64,000 bases of DNA from Sphingorhabdus sp. EL138 (GCF_900258045.1 NZ_OGVD01000004.1:124001-188000); one strand, 5' to 3'; shown: positions 43,588 through 55,020, counted from the first letter of the stretch. A program made the numbers and translations. The notes: a model not told the origin generated them from the sequence alone.

Positions 43588-45396
43588 CTAGACCTCTTCC
43601 AATTGCCGGTCCTCCGCCTGTCTTTGCCACATTTCCGCATAGAGACCCTCTTCGGCAAGCAGTGCACGGTGATTGCCACGCTCTGCAATCCGGCCTTCGT
43701 TGAGAACGATAATCTCGTCAGCATGGGTGATAGTTGACAGCCGGTGGGCGATGATCAGGGTGGTGCGGCGTTCCGAGATTTTGGCGAGTGTTGCTTGAAT
43801 CTCATCTTCGGTGCGGCTGTCGAGCGCCGATGTTGCCTCGTCCAATATCAGCACGGGCGGGTTTTTGAGCAAGGTCCGGGCGATGGCTACGCGCTGTTTC
43901 TCACCACCGGACAGTTTGAGACCGCGCTCGCCGACCTGCGTATCATAACCGTCCGGAAGCTTGGCGATAAAGCCATCCAGCGCAGCCCCGCGCGCTGCTT
44001 CTTCGATCTCCGCCTGGGTGGCGCCTTCGCGGCCATAGCCGATATTGTAACCGATCGTGTCGTTGAACAGCACACTGTCCTGCGGCACGATGCCAATGGC
44101 GCCGCGCAGGCTGTTCTGGGTGACATTGGAAATATCCTGACCATCGATCAGAATGCGCCCGGCCTGCGGATCATAAAAGCGGAACAGCAGCCGCGCGAGG
44201 GTGGATTTGCCAGCACCCGAAGGCCCGACAATGGCCAGTGTTCCGTCGGGTGGCACTTCAAAACCAAGGCCATGGAGGATGGCGCGATCCTCATCATAGG
44301 CAAAAGCGACATCCTCGAATGTCACCCGGCCGGAACTGACATTCAGTGTTGCTGCATCCGGTTTGTCCGTGATCTCGGGATCGGTGTCGATCAGTTTGAA
44401 CATCGCGTCCATATCCACCAGACCCTGACGGATGGTGCGATAAACCATACCCAGCAGATCCAGCGGCCGGAACAGTTGCATCAGGAGCGCGTTGACCAGT
44501 ACCAGGTCACCGACCGTAAGCTGTCCCTGGCTCCAGCCATAGACGCTGTAGCTCATCGCCCCGAACATGGTCAGGTTGGTGATGATCGATTGCCCGATAT
44601 TGAGCATGCCCAGAGAATTTTCCGATTTGACCGCCGCATTGGCCCAATCCTGCATTGCCCGGTTATATCGTTCGCCCTCACGTTTTTCGGCGGTAAAATA
44701 TTTCACGGTCTCGTAGTTAAGCAGCGCATCGACGGAACGGCCAATCGCCCGTGTATCCATATCATTCATTTCCGCACGCAGAGCGTTGCGCCAGTCAGTT
44801 ACCTTGCGGGTGAATGTAATATAGATGGCCACCATTGCGACGGTTGCGGCGACCAGACCAAAGCCGAATTTCACCTGAAAAATGACCAGCACCGCGATCA
44901 GCTCGATTAATGTCGGGGCGATGTTGAACAGCAGAAAATAGAGCATGATGTCGATACTCTTCGTTCCCCGTTCGATGACTTTCGTAATCTCGCCAGTGCG
45001 TCGACCCAGATGGAAGCGCAGCGACAGCTGATGCAAGTGCGCAAAGACATTTGTGGCAAGACGCCGCGCGGCTTCCTGCCCGACCTTTTCAAAGACAATG
45101 TTGCGCAGATTGTCGAACATCACCTGACCAAAGCGCGCCAGTCCATAGGCAGCGACCAAAGCGAGCAGCACGGTGAGCGCCGCCTCGGTTCCGGCAGTCA
45201 TCCCGTCGACGACAGCTTTATAGGCAAAGGGCATGGATAGTACGGCTGCCTTGGCGCAGAGCACCAGCAATCCGGCGATGACAATGCGCACGCGCAGAGC
45301 AGGCTCATCCTTTGGCCACAAATAGGGCATGAAGCGCTTTAGCGTCGGAATCATCGGCGGGTCGATTTGACCCTTCGTGCTTTGGTCTGGTGGCAT
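43588..45396 (-). CDS. Atm1-type ABC exporter (permease-ATPase)
   Basis: 602 aa. Six-helix exporter domain with SLRFHLGRRTGEITKVIERG and DIMLYFLLFNIAPTLIEL, closely resembling Novosphingobium Atm1; NBD with Walker A GPSGAGKST, signature LSGGEKQR, Walker B LILDEATSALD and the switch histidine AHRLST. Homodimer in the inner membrane exporting glutathione-derived or metal-glutathione species, linked to heavy-metal tolerance and Fe-S metabolism. Converges with the carboxyltransferase gene, 7 bp apart. Confidence 0.94.
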   Translation of the reverse strand: MPPDQSTKGQIDPPMIPTLKRFMPYLWPKDEPALRVRIVIAGLLVLCAKAAVLSMPFAYKAVVDGMTAGTEAALTVLLALVAAYGLARFGQVMFDNLRNIVFEKVGQEAARRLATNVFAHLHQLSLRFHLGRRTGEITKVIERGTKSIDIMLYFLLFNIAPTLIELIAVLVIFQVKFGFGLVAATVAMVAIYITFTRKVTDWRNALRAEMNDMDTRAIGRSVDALLNYETVKYFTAEKREGERYNRAMQDWANAAVKSENSLGMLNIGQSIITNLTMFGAMSYSVYGWSQGQLTVGDLVLVNALLMQLFRPLDLLGMVYRTIRQGLVDMDAMFKLIDTDPEITDKPDAATLNVSSGRVTFEDVAFAYDEDRAILHGLGFEVPPDGTLAIVGPSGAGKSTLARLLFRFYDPQAGRILIDGQDISNVTQNSLRGAIGIVPQDSVLFNDTIGYNIGYGREGATQAEIEEAARGAALDGFIAKLPDGYDTQVGERGLKLSGGEKQRVAIARTLLKNPPVLILDEATSALDSRTEDEIQATLAKISERRTTLIIAHRLSTITHADEIIVLNEGRIAERGNHRALLAEEGLYAEMWQRQAEDRQLEEV

Positions 45397-45450
45397 TCCT
45401 AGGATGTAGGGATGCTATCGGCGCTTGTCTATGTGCGGCGCTGCGGGACT

Positions 45451-47487
45451 TTAGAAACTGCCGCTAATGGTCAACCGGTAAACAAGACCGAATCTCCGTG
45501 TGCGGTCTTCGATAAAGTCAATCGGCCCATCTCGCCGATTGACGTAATCGGTGCGCACAAACCGTTCGCCAAGGTCGAACAAGTTACCCAGATTGGCGTT
45601 TACGGTCAGACCCAAAACATCCTTGTGCTCCACAAAAATCCACGAATAGGGAGCGAGCGTATCAAAATCGGCTATCTGATCGAGACGGATATTGGCGACA
45701 TCATCGGAATCTTCGATGCCGGCGCCCCAGGCCCAGTCTGTATCGGGAATGTCATGTCGAAGCGTGATCTCATAGCTGTAGCGATCATCCTGTCCGATCC
45801 GCCGATTCCGTAGGGTGATCGGGTCGCGGACGCTGCTGTTCACTCCCTCGACTTCGATATCCAGCTTCGCCCCTTTCCAGCCGATTGGGTCGAATAACAG
45901 GGTGGAGACCAGTTCAATACCATAGCGGTCCGCGCTGCCAATATTGCCGCGGGCTTCGCGTATGTCATCAATTGGGAAGGTATCAACAATATCGTTGATC
46001 TTCTCACCAAAAAAAGTGACCGTGGCAGAACCGAAAGCGCCGAGTTTCTTGGTTGCCTCCAGTTCCGCACGCCATTTTTGCGGCGGCACCAGATTGGTAT
46101 TGCCTGCGGTCTGAACATCATTCGATACCTCGACCGAGCCGACAAAATCAAAAAAGTCGAGCTGATCCACTTCCCGGGACAATTTGAAACTGAGATCAAA
46201 ATCTGCGGCCGGTCTCCAGGCCAGGGCAACGGACCCTTTAGGCCGGATGAAAGACCGGGTGAGATCGCCTTGACTGATCTCGCTATACTCGCCTCCAAGA
46301 GCGGCTTGCAGCGTTAAGTTTTCAGACAAAGATCGCCCATAAGTTGTTATGAATTCGCCTCTTTTCTCTTCAACACGGGTATTGCTATCGCCCCCTCTAT
46401 CGGCCTCGCTTTCAAGGAAATTATATGCGCCCTCCAGGCTGAAACCCCAGTCGGTTCCGCCAGCGGTCTGCCAGCCATATTCGGCACGCAGCACCGATTC
46501 TCCTTCATCCACTGTGCGGTTAAAGGCGCTTATGAAAGGTTCAGTAACACCATCGGTAAAAGTACGGCTGAAAAAATCCCTGGTCGGGCTGTGCTCCAGC
46601 CGTTGCAGCCCTATCAGTTTCAACCGGCCGCCACCCAGATCAAATTCATAATCTGCGCTGAATTCTGCGTTCCATTCCCTTTCGCGGCGGGTAAACAGTT
46701 CGAAAATATCCGGCACTCCGGCCTGCGTCCGCAAAGTTTCGACGCGCTGGCGAAAATGATCGATTCCATATTCACCGCTGATGTTGAAGACCGATCCGGC
46801 ATCGCTGGTCCGGCTGTAGGAGGCATTGATCGTTGGAGCATCAGCCTGCGGCTGGCCGGTTTCAAAGCGTTCAAATAGCAGTTCGCCTTGTCCGTTGGTG
46901 ACTCGCTCCGGTCCCCGCGCTCCATTGCGAAAGCTTTCATTCTGGACGGCAATGGTAAAATCGCCTTTGCCGATCTTGCCGCTAATCGATACCTCGCCGT
47001 CAAACCAGTCGCTTCCTGCCCGCCGCCATTGTGGTCGCCATTTGAAATTGCCGGTTATTCCTGTCGCACCGTCACTGCTGGTAACCAGATTCAACACCTG
47101 GCCCGATAAACCGGAAATACTAAGTGTTGCACCATCGACAATCTCGACGCGCAATACGCTGGCAGCTGATATGCGACCCAAAACGGTGAAAGCGTCATTA
47201 TTCTTGCCGGCAATCCGCGCGCCATTGATCAAGACATTTTCGTCTGCCTGTCCCAACCCGCGTGCATCTTCGTCACCAGTATCAATGATAAAGCCAGGTA
47301 CTTGCTGCACGATATCCAGTGCGGTACGGGGGTTGAACCGCGCAAATTGTCCGACATCGTAAATCTGACGCCCATTTTCCGTCCGTGGTTGCAGGTTGCT
47401 ATTGGTACTTGTTGCCGTTTGCGCCAATGCAGCGGATGGCACCGCGGAAATTGCAATAGCCAAAGATAACCACGTGGTTTTGTTCAA
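45451..47487 (-). CDS. TonB-dependent receptor, plug and barrel
   Basis: 678 aa with a TTG start at 47487 backed by an AGGGGGG site seven bases upstream. Signal peptide ALAQ-TATS. The plug (YDVGQFARFNPRTALDIVQQ, GLGQADENVLINGARIAGKN, SAASVLRVEIVDGATLSISG) lacks a clear conserved TonB box and belongs to the VPGF-IDTG-type group seen in sphingomonads, perhaps receptors for heme or sugars but unassigned. C-terminus ends in Phe. No regulator or permease adjacent. Confidence 0.9.
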   Translation of the reverse strand: MNKTTWLSLAIAISAVPSAALAQTATSTNSNLQPRTENGRQIYDVGQFARFNPRTALDIVQQVPGFIIDTGDEDARGLGQADENVLINGARIAGKNNDAFTVLGRISAASVLRVEIVDGATLSISGLSGQVLNLVTSSDGATGITGNFKWRPQWRRAGSDWFDGEVSISGKIGKGDFTIAVQNESFRNGARGPERVTNGQGELLFERFETGQPQADAPTINASYSRTSDAGSVFNISGEYGIDHFRQRVETLRTQAGVPDIFELFTRREREWNAEFSADYEFDLGGGRLKLIGLQRLEHSPTRDFFSRTFTDGVTEPFISAFNRTVDEGESVLRAEYGWQTAGGTDWGFSLEGAYNFLESEADRGGDSNTRVEEKRGEFITTYGRSLSENLTLQAALGGEYSEISQGDLTRSFIRPKGSVALAWRPAADFDLSFKLSREVDQLDFFDFVGSVEVSNDVQTAGNTNLVPPQKWRAELEATKKLGAFGSATVTFFGEKINDIVDTFPIDDIREARGNIGSADRYGIELVSTLLFDPIGWKGAKLDIEVEGVNSSVRDPITLRNRRIGQDDRYSYEITLRHDIPDTDWAWGAGIEDSDDVANIRLDQIADFDTLAPYSWIFVEHKDVLGLTVNANLGNLFDLGERFVRTDYVNRRDGPIDFIEDRTRRFGLVYRLTISGSF

Positions 47488-47657
47488 GATAATCCCCCCT
47501 TACCGGAATTAGGTCTCTGTATATTTCGTATGTTTCTTGTCCGTTTGCTATGGCCGGTTGGTTACACGAGATACCGTATTTCGACAAACTACATCTGTAG
47601 TCGGATCAACAACTTTGCAGTGCAATTTCACAAGATGCTGCAATAAACTGTTCTATC

Positions 47658-47966
47658 TTAATGTTTGTTTGAGAAGAGGACATATGCACCGGCGCAGTTG
47701 GCCAATGTGTAAATGCCATAGAAGAATACAGCGCTGAGCATTCCCATATTGGCGAAGATCAGCGCTGCAGCAAGCATTGCAAACTCCAATATATAGCTGC
47801 CATAGGGACCCAGCAGCTTCGAAAAACTGCCCCGCGCTTCGGTGATCATCGGATGGTCGCTCTCCATCATTGCCTTGTGCATGGCGAAATTGCCGATACC
47901 GCAGATAAAGATGATGAAAACATACATGGCCTTTATATAGGTATTCTTGGTGCTATTGTCAGTCAT
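47658..47966 (-). CDS. Small membrane protein, 102 aa
   Basis: Three hydrophobic helices (YVFIIFICGIGNFAMHKAMM, YILEFAMLAAALIFANMGML, VFFYGIYTLANCAGAYVLF) linked by short loops; HKAMMESDHPMITEARGSF between 1 and 2. No family recognised. Divergent from the SDR gene (61 bp between starts), so they share a promoter region. Confidence 0.7.
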   Translation of the reverse strand: MTDNSTKNTYIKAMYVFIIFICGIGNFAMHKAMMESDHPMITEARGSFSKLLGPYGSYILEFAMLAAALIFANMGMLSAVFFYGIYTLANCAGAYVLFSNKH

Positions 47967-48027
47967 TCCCGGCGATAATTTGTCATGGTGGTTTTCATGT
48001 GACAGTCACCGGGTTTGGGAGGGTGAA

Positions 48028-48840
48028 ATGGAATTTGCAGGAAAGACAGCCGTGATCACAGGCGGCGCGACCGGTATCGGTTTTGCCCTGGCACGCGAGA
48101 TGGGAAAGGCAGGTTCCCGGATCATCCTGTTTGAACCACGCGAAGACAGGTTAAAGGAAGCCGTTAGCCAATTGATCCAAGAGGGTGTGGACGCGAAATA
48201 TCAAGTTGGCGACGTGACCAGGCCGGAAGACATCGAAGCGCTGGCCGACTTTGCATGGGCGGAAAACGGTCGGGCGGATTTGTTGATCAACAATGCCGGC
48301 ATTGGCGGCTCGATGAAATCGGTGATCAAGACCGACCCGGCGGAAGCGCGGCGAATATTTGAAGTGAATTTCTGGGGCATGTGGTCCGCCATTTCCGAAT
48401 TTGGCCGACGCTTCCGCGCCGAGGAAAAGCCTTCCGCAATCTATTCCGTCGCGTCGGAAAACGCGCTGTTCAATGCCTTCCCATTTGGCGGCGGCGCCTA
48501 TGTGTCAAGCAAGCATGCCATATTCGGCCTGATGGATGTGCTACGCAGGGAAGCGCCCGACTGGCTGACTACCGGGGTCATCATCCCCGGCTGGGTGAAG
48601 TCCGAGCTGTCAGAAGCCAATCAGAAGATTCCTGTGGCCATGGACACGGCGGAATATGCGAAGATCATTGCGCCGCAGATTGAGGCCGGCGAATATTATG
48701 TTGTCAGCCACGGCTATAATGTCGTCCGCTTCGACGAGCGTTATGACGAAATGAAAAAGGCTTTCGACAAATATGCGCCGCGCAGCGAGGGGGACGAGGT
48801 TTATGATGTGCAGAGATTTTTTGCGGAGATGCAAAGCTGA
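48028..48840 (+). CDS. SDR family NAD(P)-dependent oxidoreductase
   Basis: 270 aa from ATG 48028, GGGAGGG upstream; the longer frame to 47947 overlaps the divergent gene. VITGGATGIGFALAREMG, NNAGIGG and YVSSKHAIFGLMD give the classical SDR motifs. Acts on an unknown alcohol or ketone. Stop and next start overlap as TGATG, so the GNAT gene is coupled. Confidence 0.92.
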   Translation: MEFAGKTAVITGGATGIGFALAREMGKAGSRIILFEPREDRLKEAVSQLIQEGVDAKYQVGDVTRPEDIEALADFAWAENGRADLLINNAGIGGSMKSVIKTDPAEARRIFEVNFWGMWSAISEFGRRFRAEEKPSAIYSVASENALFNAFPFGGGAYVSSKHAIFGLMDVLRREAPDWLTTGVIIPGWVKSELSEANQKIPVAMDTAEYAKIIAPQIEAGEYYVVSHGYNVVRFDERYDEMKKAFDKYAPRSEGDEVYDVQRFFAEMQS

Positions 48841-49439
48841 TGGATATTGATCTGCCCAATGGGCTAACCCGTGCCACGCCTGCTGATTGGCGTCAGCTCG
48901 CCGATATCACTGCCGAGGCCTTTGCCGAGGACCCGGTAAACACATGGATGTTCGACAGCCAGCAGGCCATCCAAGCATCCTTTCGCGTACTCGCACGCGA
49001 AATCTATGCGCGGAATGGATTTTGCCACCTTGCGGGTAATGAGGGGGCAACCATGTGGCTTGCGCCGGATCAATCGGGGAATATGGGCATGCTCGCAATG
49101 GTCCGTTTTGCGGTTGGGCAGTTGATTCACGGCAGCGCCGGCGGCCTCAAACGGGCCATGGCAGCGGGCGACATCATGGACAAGCATCATCCCCGCGAGC
49201 CCCATTGTTACCTGTTCACTATCGGAACACGAAAAACGGCGCGCGGTACCGGGCTAGGCAAAGCTTTATTGGCGCCGGTTCTCCAGGCTTGCGATGCCCA
49301 AGCCATTCCTTGCTATCTGGAAAACAGCAACCCGGACAATCATGGTTTCTACTCCCATCATGGATTTGAGCGGCGAGAGATTTTTGCCTGTGGGGAGGGC
49401 GGTCCGCCGCTTGAAGCCATGTGGCGGGAGCCAAGATAA
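48840..49439 (+). CDS. GNAT family N-acetyltransferase
   Basis: 199 aa. Acetyl-CoA binding loop GTRKTARGTGLGKALLAPVL (Q/R-x-x-G-x-G/A form) and a late strand CYLENSNPDNHGFYSHHGFE. Acetylates a small molecule or protein N-terminus; substrate unknown. Overlaps the SDR gene by one base and is convergent with the DMT transporter. Confidence 0.9.
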   Translation: MDIDLPNGLTRATPADWRQLADITAEAFAEDPVNTWMFDSQQAIQASFRVLAREIYARNGFCHLAGNEGATMWLAPDQSGNMGMLAMVRFAVGQLIHGSAGGLKRAMAAGDIMDKHHPREPHCYLFTIGTRKTARGTGLGKALLAPVLQACDAQAIPCYLENSNPDNHGFYSHHGFERREIFACGEGGPPLEAMWREPR

Positions 49440-49460
49440 ACGGAACAGTCGGGCAGATGC

Positions 49461-50378
49461 CTAAAGGGTTGAAGCCAGCGCCATGGTGACGCCGATCCCG
49501 ACAAGCAAAATGCCGGTAAGTTCGCGCCTGCTCAGGGGTTCCTTCAAATAGAAACGTCCAAAGCCGAGCGTATATAATATCTGCGTCTGGCCAACGATCC
49601 CGACCAGTGCAACAGGCGCATGGGCATAGGCGATGAACCAGCCTGCTGACGCGGTGGCGGCGAGCACACCCACTTGTGCCGTCACACGCCAGCGTTTCAG
49701 CATTGCGCGGAACTGGTCCGGTTCGCGGATGATAACATAGAGTCCTTGCATCAATGCCTGAAAGCCAAGCACGGCAGTGAGAACGATCAGGCCGGCATAG
49801 GTGCGCTCGACATCGGGGACTGCGTTGGCTGATTGTTTGATGAAAATGGCGGTCAGCGCGAATAGGAACCCCGCGCTCAGACCAGTGAGTGCCGCCGGTT
49901 GCTTAAGACCGCGGAGCCATTGCAGCAGGCCGCGCGCTCCGCCCTCGACGGAGACGGACAAGATACCCAGAAACGCGATGCCGATGCCCAGCCAGGCCAG
50001 CGGTGCCAATGTTTCGCCAAGGATCAGCCACCCGAGAAAGGCCACGATCAGGGTTTCGACCTTCATATAGGCGGTGCCGCTGACCAGATTACGGAAGCCA
50101 AAGGACATGATGATCAGGTTGGTCGCCAGCATCTGGGCAAAGCCGGCTGCCCATGCGAACCACCAGAAGGACGTGTCCAGCGGGGGCAGGGCGCTACGAC
50201 CTGTCGCGGCCATATAGCTGGTGAGCATGGCGCAGGCGATCGGCCAGCCAAAGAAGAAGCGCGACAGCGCCGCCGCATTGACCGACATTTCCGCGCGAAT
50301 GCGCTGCTGCACCGCCATTCGCCACGCGAGAAACAGGGCGGCCAGCAGGGCCGCAGGTATCCAGATAGGAAAGGTCAA
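49461..50378 (-). CDS. DMT family (EamA) transporter
   Basis: 305 aa, ten hydrophobic helices in two five-helix halves; the second contains ASAGWFIAYAHAPVALVGIVGQTQILYTLGF. Start is TTG 50378, overlapping the stop of the upstream gene by 4 bp (TTGA), with no ATG suitable before residue 13. Exports or imports a metabolite of unknown identity. Confidence 0.87.
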   Translation of the reverse strand: MTFPIWIPAALLAALFLAWRMAVQQRIRAEMSVNAAALSRFFFGWPIACAMLTSYMAATGRSALPPLDTSFWWFAWAAGFAQMLATNLIIMSFGFRNLVSGTAYMKVETLIVAFLGWLILGETLAPLAWLGIGIAFLGILSVSVEGGARGLLQWLRGLKQPAALTGLSAGFLFALTAIFIKQSANAVPDVERTYAGLIVLTAVLGFQALMQGLYVIIREPDQFRAMLKRWRVTAQVGVLAATASAGWFIAYAHAPVALVGIVGQTQILYTLGFGRFYLKEPLSRRELTGILLVGIGVTMALASTL

Positions 50379-50866
50379 AGGGGCCGCGCGTCCACGGTTT
50401 CGGCAAGAAAATCCAGTATATTCTGGGGCGTGCCGGGGTCTTCCGGCGGATCATTGCGGGTCTTGTAGGCGGCGGTCAGGCCAATAGCGAGCATCACCGC
50501 CGGTATGCCCGAAAAGATCAGATTAAAAAATATCGGTGCATCATCGACGAACCATAAAAAGAGCGAGAACAGAAAAAATAAGCCGACAAAGCCATTCCAG
50601 AACAGGAAGAAAGGCATGGCCTTGCCCTGACGCATCGTGCCTTCAATCAAAGTGCCGCCGTCATGTTCACGCATCTTGGCCTTTAAATAAGGCTCCCCTC
50701 CATTTTTGAATCCCGGACGCCGATAGGTAAGGAACATCTTGCGCTCGGTTCCGCCGCCAAAGACATGATGGTCCTTGCGCTTCTTTCGCTTCTTCATTTC
50801 CGCCTTCAGCTCCTTGGCGAGCGGAATTGGCTTCATGGGAGAATAGAGTTTGATATCTTCTTTCAT
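50375..50866 (-). CDS. Two-helix membrane protein, 163 aa
   Basis: A basic N-terminus with KAEMKKRKKRKDHHVFGGGTERKMF, then AMPFFLFWNGFVGLFFLFSLFLWF and FFNLIFSGIPAVMLAIGLTAA as two helices, and a short acidic tail. No recognised family. Coupled by overlap to the DMT transporter gene downstream, so possibly related in function. Confidence 0.7.
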   Translation of the reverse strand: MKEDIKLYSPMKPIPLAKELKAEMKKRKKRKDHHVFGGGTERKMFLTYRRPGFKNGGEPYLKAKMREHDGGTLIEGTMRQGKAMPFFLFWNGFVGLFFLFSLFLWFVDDAPIFFNLIFSGIPAVMLAIGLTAAYKTRNDPPEDPGTPQNILDFLAETVDARPL

Positions 50867-51091
50867 TATAGGGAGTAATCGTTGTGGCTTATTTTCTCAT
50901 TTTTGACCGTGGGACGCTTCTTATGGCGATACCTGTTTGCGCAAGGAGAGAGACCATTGTTTTCTGATGAGCTGATCTTTGGACGGAACCATTTCTCTCT
51001 GATTGCTCTGCTCTTATAGGACATTTTACGTCTCCAAAATTAGTGGAGCCACCTATTGAGAGCATGGTTTGGGAGACTACAATCTTGGTTT

Positions 51092-52615
51092 CTAGACCCC
51101 TTCCAACAACCCCTCTTTCTTGATCTTTTCCTGCCAGACCAAAGGCGCGAGATGGTGAACGCTTTGCCCCTCCGCATCGACGGCAACCGTCACCGGCATA
51201 TCCTGCACCTCAAACTCGTAAATCGCTTCCATGCCCAGGTCTTCAAAGCCGACGACTTTTGATCCCTTGATCGCGCGGCTGACGAGATAGGCGCTGCCGC
51301 CCACGGCCATCAGATAGGCGCTTTTATGTTTCTTGATCGAGCCGATTGTATCCAGTCCGCGTTCGGCCTTGCCGACCATCGCGAGCAGGCCCTGTTCCAG
51401 CATCATGTCGGTAAACTTGTCCATGCGCGTCGCGGTGGTGGGGCCTGCGGGGCCGACCACTTCCTCGCCAACCGGATCAACGGGACCGACATAATATATG
51501 ACGCGCCCCTTGAACTCGACCGGCAGCTCTTCGCCCTTGTCGAGCATGTCCTTGATCCGTTTGTGCGCCGCGTCGCGGCCGGTGAGCATCTTGCCGTTGA
51601 GCAGCAGACGGTCGCCATGTTTCCAGCTGGCCACTTCCGCTTCGTCGAGCTGGTCGAGATGAACGCGCTTCGCTTCTGACGACGGCGCCCAGTTGACGTC
51701 CGGCCATTCATCCAGCTTGGGTGCTTCCAGATAAGCTGGCCCACTGCCGTCCAGTGTGAAATGCGCATGGCGGGTTGCGGCGCAATTGGGGATCATCGCC
51801 ACCGGTTTACCCGCCGCATGGCAGGGCCAGTCATTGATCTTGACGTCGAGGATCGTGGACAGTCCGCCCAAGCCTTGCGCACCGATTCCAAGTGCGTTGA
51901 CCTTGTCGAATATCGTGATGCGCAGTTCTTCGATGTCATTGCGCGGCCCGCGTTCTTTCAGCTGTCCCATGTCAATCGGGTCCATCAGTGATTGTTTGGC
52001 GAGCAGCACCGCGCGCTCTGCCGTCCCGCCGATGCCGATGCCGAGCATGCCCGGTGGGCACCAGCCCGCGCCCATTTGCGGCACCATGTCGAGAACCCAG
52101 TCGACGATATTGTCGCTCGGGTTCATCATCTTGAATTTCGACTTATTTTCTGACCCGCCACCTTTGGCAGCGACATCAACGCTAACCTTGTCGCCGGGCA
52201 CCATTTCTACATGGAGCACGGACGGCGTATTATCCTTGGTATTGCGCCGCGTGAAAGCGGGGTCGGTCAGGATCGAAGCGCGCAGCTTGTTTTCCGGATG
52301 GAGATAGGCCTTGCGCACACCTTCATCGACAATTTCCTGCATTGATTGCGATGTCTCGTCGAGACGGCAGTCCATGCCCCATTTGACGAAGACGTTTACA
52401 ATGCCGGTATCCTGACAAATTGGCCGGTGACCCTCGGCGCACATGCGTGAATTTGTGAGAATCTGCGCAATCGCGTCCTTCGCTGCGGGCGATTTCTCTG
52501 CCTTATAGGCTTCGCCCAGCGCCCGGATATAATCCATCGGGTGGTAGTAAGAGATGAACTGCAGCGCGTCGGCAACGCTTTCAATCAAGTCGGCGGTTTT
52601 TATCGTGACGGTCAT
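51092..52615 (-). CDS. Fumarate hydratase class I
   Basis: 507 aa, single-chain iron-sulfur fumarase. Alpha region with EGHRPICQDTGIVNVFVKWG (Cys67), GWCPPGMLGIGIGG and NCAATRHAHF provide the [4Fe-4S] cysteines; beta region has GRVIYYVGPVDPVGEEVVGPAGPTTATRMD. Interconverts fumarate and malate in the TCA cycle; oxygen-labile. ATG 52615. No TCA neighbour. Confidence 0.95.
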   Translation of the reverse strand: MTVTIKTADLIESVADALQFISYYHPMDYIRALGEAYKAEKSPAAKDAIAQILTNSRMCAEGHRPICQDTGIVNVFVKWGMDCRLDETSQSMQEIVDEGVRKAYLHPENKLRASILTDPAFTRRNTKDNTPSVLHVEMVPGDKVSVDVAAKGGGSENKSKFKMMNPSDNIVDWVLDMVPQMGAGWCPPGMLGIGIGGTAERAVLLAKQSLMDPIDMGQLKERGPRNDIEELRITIFDKVNALGIGAQGLGGLSTILDVKINDWPCHAAGKPVAMIPNCAATRHAHFTLDGSGPAYLEAPKLDEWPDVNWAPSSEAKRVHLDQLDEAEVASWKHGDRLLLNGKMLTGRDAAHKRIKDMLDKGEELPVEFKGRVIYYVGPVDPVGEEVVGPAGPTTATRMDKFTDMMLEQGLLAMVGKAERGLDTIGSIKKHKSAYLMAVGGSAYLVSRAIKGSKVVGFEDLGMEAIYEFEVQDMPVTVAVDAEGQSVHHLAPLVWQEKIKKEGLLEGV

Positions 52616-52719
52616 CAGGGCTCCGGAATTGGTCTAAAGATGCGATCCGGATGCCTTTTGGCGGATATGTTGAAAGTCGGCAAGTTTTGTATGTGTTACG
52701 AGTATGTTGTCCGGTGTCT

Positions 52720-53892
<1,173 letters not shown>

Positions 53893-53952
53893 CTAATGGG
53901 TGAGACCGGTTCGCAAAAAAAGCGAGCGGCATAATGATGTGGGAGAGGACAT

Positions 53953-54909
53953 ATGCGTATCTTTATTACCGGCGCATCCGGTTTTGTCGGTGGGGCGGCC
54001 ACCAAGGCATTCGTTGAGGCCGGGCATCGGGTCACCGCCATGTCACGCAGCGGGGCATCAGATGCAGTGATCCGCGACCTGGGAGCTCAGCCGGTGCGCT
54101 GCGATCTGGAAACGATCACTGCTGAACATATTGGCGATGCCGAGATTGTACTGCACAGCGCCGCCTTTGTCGAAGCCTGGGGCCCAAAGGATGCCTGGCA
54201 TAAATATAATGTGCTCGGAACGCAGGCGATGCTGGATGCGGCGCAAGCTGCCGGTGTGCAGCGGTTCGTCCATATCGGGACAGAGGCGGGCATCTGTCAT
54301 GGCCAGCATGTGCGCAATGCGGATGAGACGGTTCCGCTGGCTCCGGATTCGCCCTATCCCTATTGCGCAACGAAGGCGCAGGCAGAACAGCGCGTCCGCG
54401 ATGCCAATCGCGATGGGGCGTTTGAAACCATTATTTTGCGACCGCGTTTCATCTGGGGGCCGGGTGACACAACTTTGCTTCCCATGGTCGAAGCCATGGC
54501 CAGGAGCGGCAAGTGGATGTGGATCAATGATGGCAAGGCAATGACATCAACCACCCATATCGATAATCTGGTTCACGCCATAAATCTTGCTCTCACCAAA
54601 GGCGGTGGCGGAGAGGCTTATTTCATATTGGATGACGGGACCGTCAGCATGAAGGATATGATCGAAGGGATGGCGCAGGCAAGACAGCTGACATTGGCGG
54701 ACAAGTCCATTTCATCGGGCATGGCTGATTTTGCCGGAAGCGCATCGGAAAAAATATGGCGGCTATTGGGTTTGAAAAGCGACCCACCGTTGACCGCTCA
54801 TGCCGCGATGGTCATGTCGCGCGATTGTACATTGGATGGGTCAAAGGCGCAGGCTGATCTCGGCTATCATCCCGTCACGACCCGGGCGGAAGGATTAGCC
54901 GCTTTGTGA
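53953..54909 (+). CDS. NAD-dependent epimerase/dehydratase family protein
   Basis: 318 aa extended SDR. RIFITGASGFVGGAATKAFV nucleotide fold, VLHSAAFVEAWGP, SPYPYCATKAQAEQRV with the Y-x-x-x-K dyad, and LRPRFIWGPGDTTLLP. The pattern with AFVEAWGP and TSTTHIDNLVHAI resembles 3-beta-hydroxysteroid-dehydrogenase-like members of the family. Cytoplasmic; substrate unknown. Followed by a 580-bp non-coding stretch. Confidence 0.9.
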   Translation: MRIFITGASGFVGGAATKAFVEAGHRVTAMSRSGASDAVIRDLGAQPVRCDLETITAEHIGDAEIVLHSAAFVEAWGPKDAWHKYNVLGTQAMLDAAQAAGVQRFVHIGTEAGICHGQHVRNADETVPLAPDSPYPYCATKAQAEQRVRDANRDGAFETIILRPRFIWGPGDTTLLPMVEAMARSGKWMWINDGKAMTSTTHIDNLVHAINLALTKGGGGEAYFILDDGTVSMKDMIEGMAQARQLTLADKSISSGMADFAGSASEKIWRLLGLKSDPPLTAHAAMVMSRDCTLDGSKAQADLGYHPVTTRAEGLAAL

Positions 54910-54972
54910 CAGAGCTGTCCGATTCAAAATCGGAAGCTTTGAAATAAAATTTCCGTCCGCTGAATCATTCAA

Positions 54973-54988
54973 ACACCATATCTGGTGT
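54973..54988. promoter_or_regulatory. NrdR box
   Basis: ACACCATATCTGGTGT is a near-perfect palindrome and fits the NrdR consensus (acaCnATATnnnGtgt-like). It lies about 500 bp upstream of nrdA. A degenerate second half-site (ACACCTGTG at 55005) is roughly three helical turns further on, the usual tandem spacing. NrdR represses ribonucleotide reductase when dATP is high. Confidence 0.75.
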
Positions 54989-55020
54989 CACAAATGAGTC
55001 ATTCACACCTGTGCATGAAC

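Noticed and set aside
43744-44910. 388-codon open frame antisense to the Atm1 exporter
   Set aside because: No ribosome site and no recognisable product; the opposite strand has a complete ABC exporter.
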